This document shows, piece after piece, positions 14,125 to 14,824 of a stretch of DNA of 14,824 bases. Under the pieces are notes generated by a model that saw only the letters and a list, made by a program, of their open reading frames with translations, did no database searches and was not told where the DNA came from. The DNA is from CAYXXN01 sp964469055. Its GTDB lineage: Bacteria > Acidobacteriota > Thermoanaerobaculia > Multivoradales > JAHEKO01. The translations under genes were made by a program, and so were the position numbers. Where the stretch lies: the NCBI GenBank assembly GCA_964469055.1, contig CAYXXN010000061.1, positions 1 to 14,824 of the forward strand, written 5' to 3'. Position 1 is the stretch's first letter. Each line of letters begins with the position of its first letter.

Positions 14125-14775
14125 TCATCCAGGACCTCGAGGACACACATCCTCGGGAAACGGCGCCGGGGCCCCACGGCCATCCGCGGCGACGACACAG
14201 TGCTCGGGCGACTCGCCGCAAGGCCTCCCCGCGAGGTGATCCGCTAGCGCCTCCACCTGGGGGTCGAGCGCCGGGTGCCGCCACATGAAGCGGCCCCGCC
14301 GGTGCATCTCCCGTCGCGCCGCTTCGGCCTCCCAAGCCTGGTGCCGCATCGCGTAGTAGGCCGCGAGCCTGCCGGCGCGGTGCCACCCATGGCGGCAGCG
14401 GAAGGCGATGCCCCGCCCGGCGGAGCGCGCCTCCTCGACCCAGGCGTCGAAGGCGGCGAGGAAGGCGGCGTCCAGCGCCTGCTCGGCACTCTGCCGCGCA
14501 TCCCAGCGCACTCTCAGCCGCGGGCAGACACGCTCGCGCACCCGGCACTCGCGCTCTCGCCCGGTGCCGTCGAGCACGACAATCTCCTCGACCCCGGCCG
14601 CGCACAGCTCGGCGATCTCGCCCGCGTCGAGCCAGCCGCTGCGGTAGAGGCTGAAGCCGGTGCTGGGGTCGGAGTCGACGAGGATCGGTGGTGAGGCGCA
14701 GGCCGCGAGCAGCGACCCCATGGCGGCCCAGAGTGGGAGCCGAACGGGTGCCGGGCACCGCAGCGTGCAGCTCAT
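14125..14775 (-). CDS. Lipoprotein with a CX5R (tyrosine/dual-specificity phosphatase-like) motif
   Basis: 216 aa from ATG 14775. Seen: N-terminal signal with hydrophobic LPLWAAMGSLLAAC and lipobox Cys26, so probably membrane-anchored outside the cytoplasm. The domain that follows has the order of cysteine phosphatases: FSLYRSGWLDAGEIAEL (about 41-57), EEIVVLDG (63-70), RWDARQS (Asp92, possible general acid) and the P-loop FRCRHGWHRAGRLAAYYAM with Cys127 and Arg133. Two positions differ from the usual HCxxGxxR[ST]: Arg replaces the His before Cys, and Ala replaces the Ser/Thr after Arg, so activity may be reduced. The tail (after about 183) is Pro/Gly-rich with several cysteines. It converges on the propeller gene with a 35-bp gap. 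No clear ribosome-binding site is seen. Confidence 0.82.
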   Translation of the reverse strand: MSCTLRCPAPVRLPLWAAMGSLLAACASPPILVDSDPSTGFSLYRSGWLDAGEIAELCAAGVEEIVVLDGTGRERECRVRERVCPRLRVRWDARQSAEQALDAAFLAAFDAWVEEARSAGRGIAFRCRHGWHRAGRLAAYYAMRHQAWEAEAARREMHRRGRFMWRHPALDPQVEALADHLAGRPCGESPEHCVVAADGRGAPAPFPEDVCPRGPG

Positions 14776-14824
14776 CGCCGGACCGGATCTGTGCGCGGCG
14801 GAAAGAAGGTTCGCCGTTTCGTTC

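Noticed and set aside
12473..14758. 761-codon minus-strand frame over the propeller gene
   Set aside because: The plus strand carries eight regular FG-GAP motifs with a signal peptide; the minus frame is a reflection of those repeats.
1..14824. CRISPR arrays, tRNA/rRNA genes, insertion sequences, phage or integrase genes
   Set aside because: No regularly spaced repeats, no recognisable tRNA or rRNA segments and no transposase or integrase motifs were found on reading both strands.

Overview
High-GC, gene-dense bacterial DNA (14.8 kb). It holds eleven clear protein genes, one small ORF with its own promoter and terminator, and one gene remnant. Many products are exported: lipoproteins with a lipobox, secreted metallopeptidases, and an FG-GAP propeller protein ending in an FSDGFESGD-type tail. 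Together with a Hanks-type kinase carrying PEGA repeats and recurrent TAGGAT-like -10 boxes, this suggests an Acidobacteriota-like genome, perhaps Thermoanaerobaculia. That placement is inferred from protein style only. No rRNA, tRNA, transposase, integrase or CRISPR array was seen.

Layout. 1-1407 (-): membrane Ser/Thr protein kinase with PEGA repeats, cut by the left edge. 1543-1971 (+): unknown protein of about 142 aa, converging tail-to-tail on an exported ABHD14-like alpha/beta hydrolase (1968-2636, -). The hydrolase lies 29 nt downstream of a large M28 carboxypeptidase-Q-like/TPR protein (2666-4963, -), probably in the same operon. 4964-5358: intergenic region with a compact plus-strand transcription unit, made of a near-consensus sigma70 promoter, a ribosome-binding site and 31-aa ORF, a four-arm set of mutually exclusive hairpins and a strong intrinsic terminator. 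5359-6702 (-): sulfatase-fold lipoprotein with Thr in place of the sulfatase Cys. 6793-7311 and 7624-8154 (-): tandem paralogous Cys-rich lipoproteins, with an HD-GYP-like C-terminal fragment stranded between them. 8353-10170 (-): secreted DUF885 metallopeptidase-like protein, downstream of 10234-12336 (-), a protein with two GHKL ATPase modules (MORC/Hsp90-like, then histidine-kinase-like). A 45-bp divergent promoter separates the latter from a plus-strand pair: a 78-aa unknown protein and an eight-repeat FG-GAP/PQQ-like propeller protein. 14125-14775 (-): lipoprotein with a CX5R phosphatase signature.

How they may work together. The peptidase, hydrolase, DUF885 and sulfatase-fold proteins fit a cell-envelope or periplasmic degradative lifestyle. 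The kinase, the dual-GHKL protein and the CX5R lipoprotein are signalling-type proteins, but no response regulator or obvious shared pathway is visible. The most unusual items are the small terminated transcript near 5.1-5.3 kb and the dual-GHKL ATPase with its divergently transcribed small neighbour.
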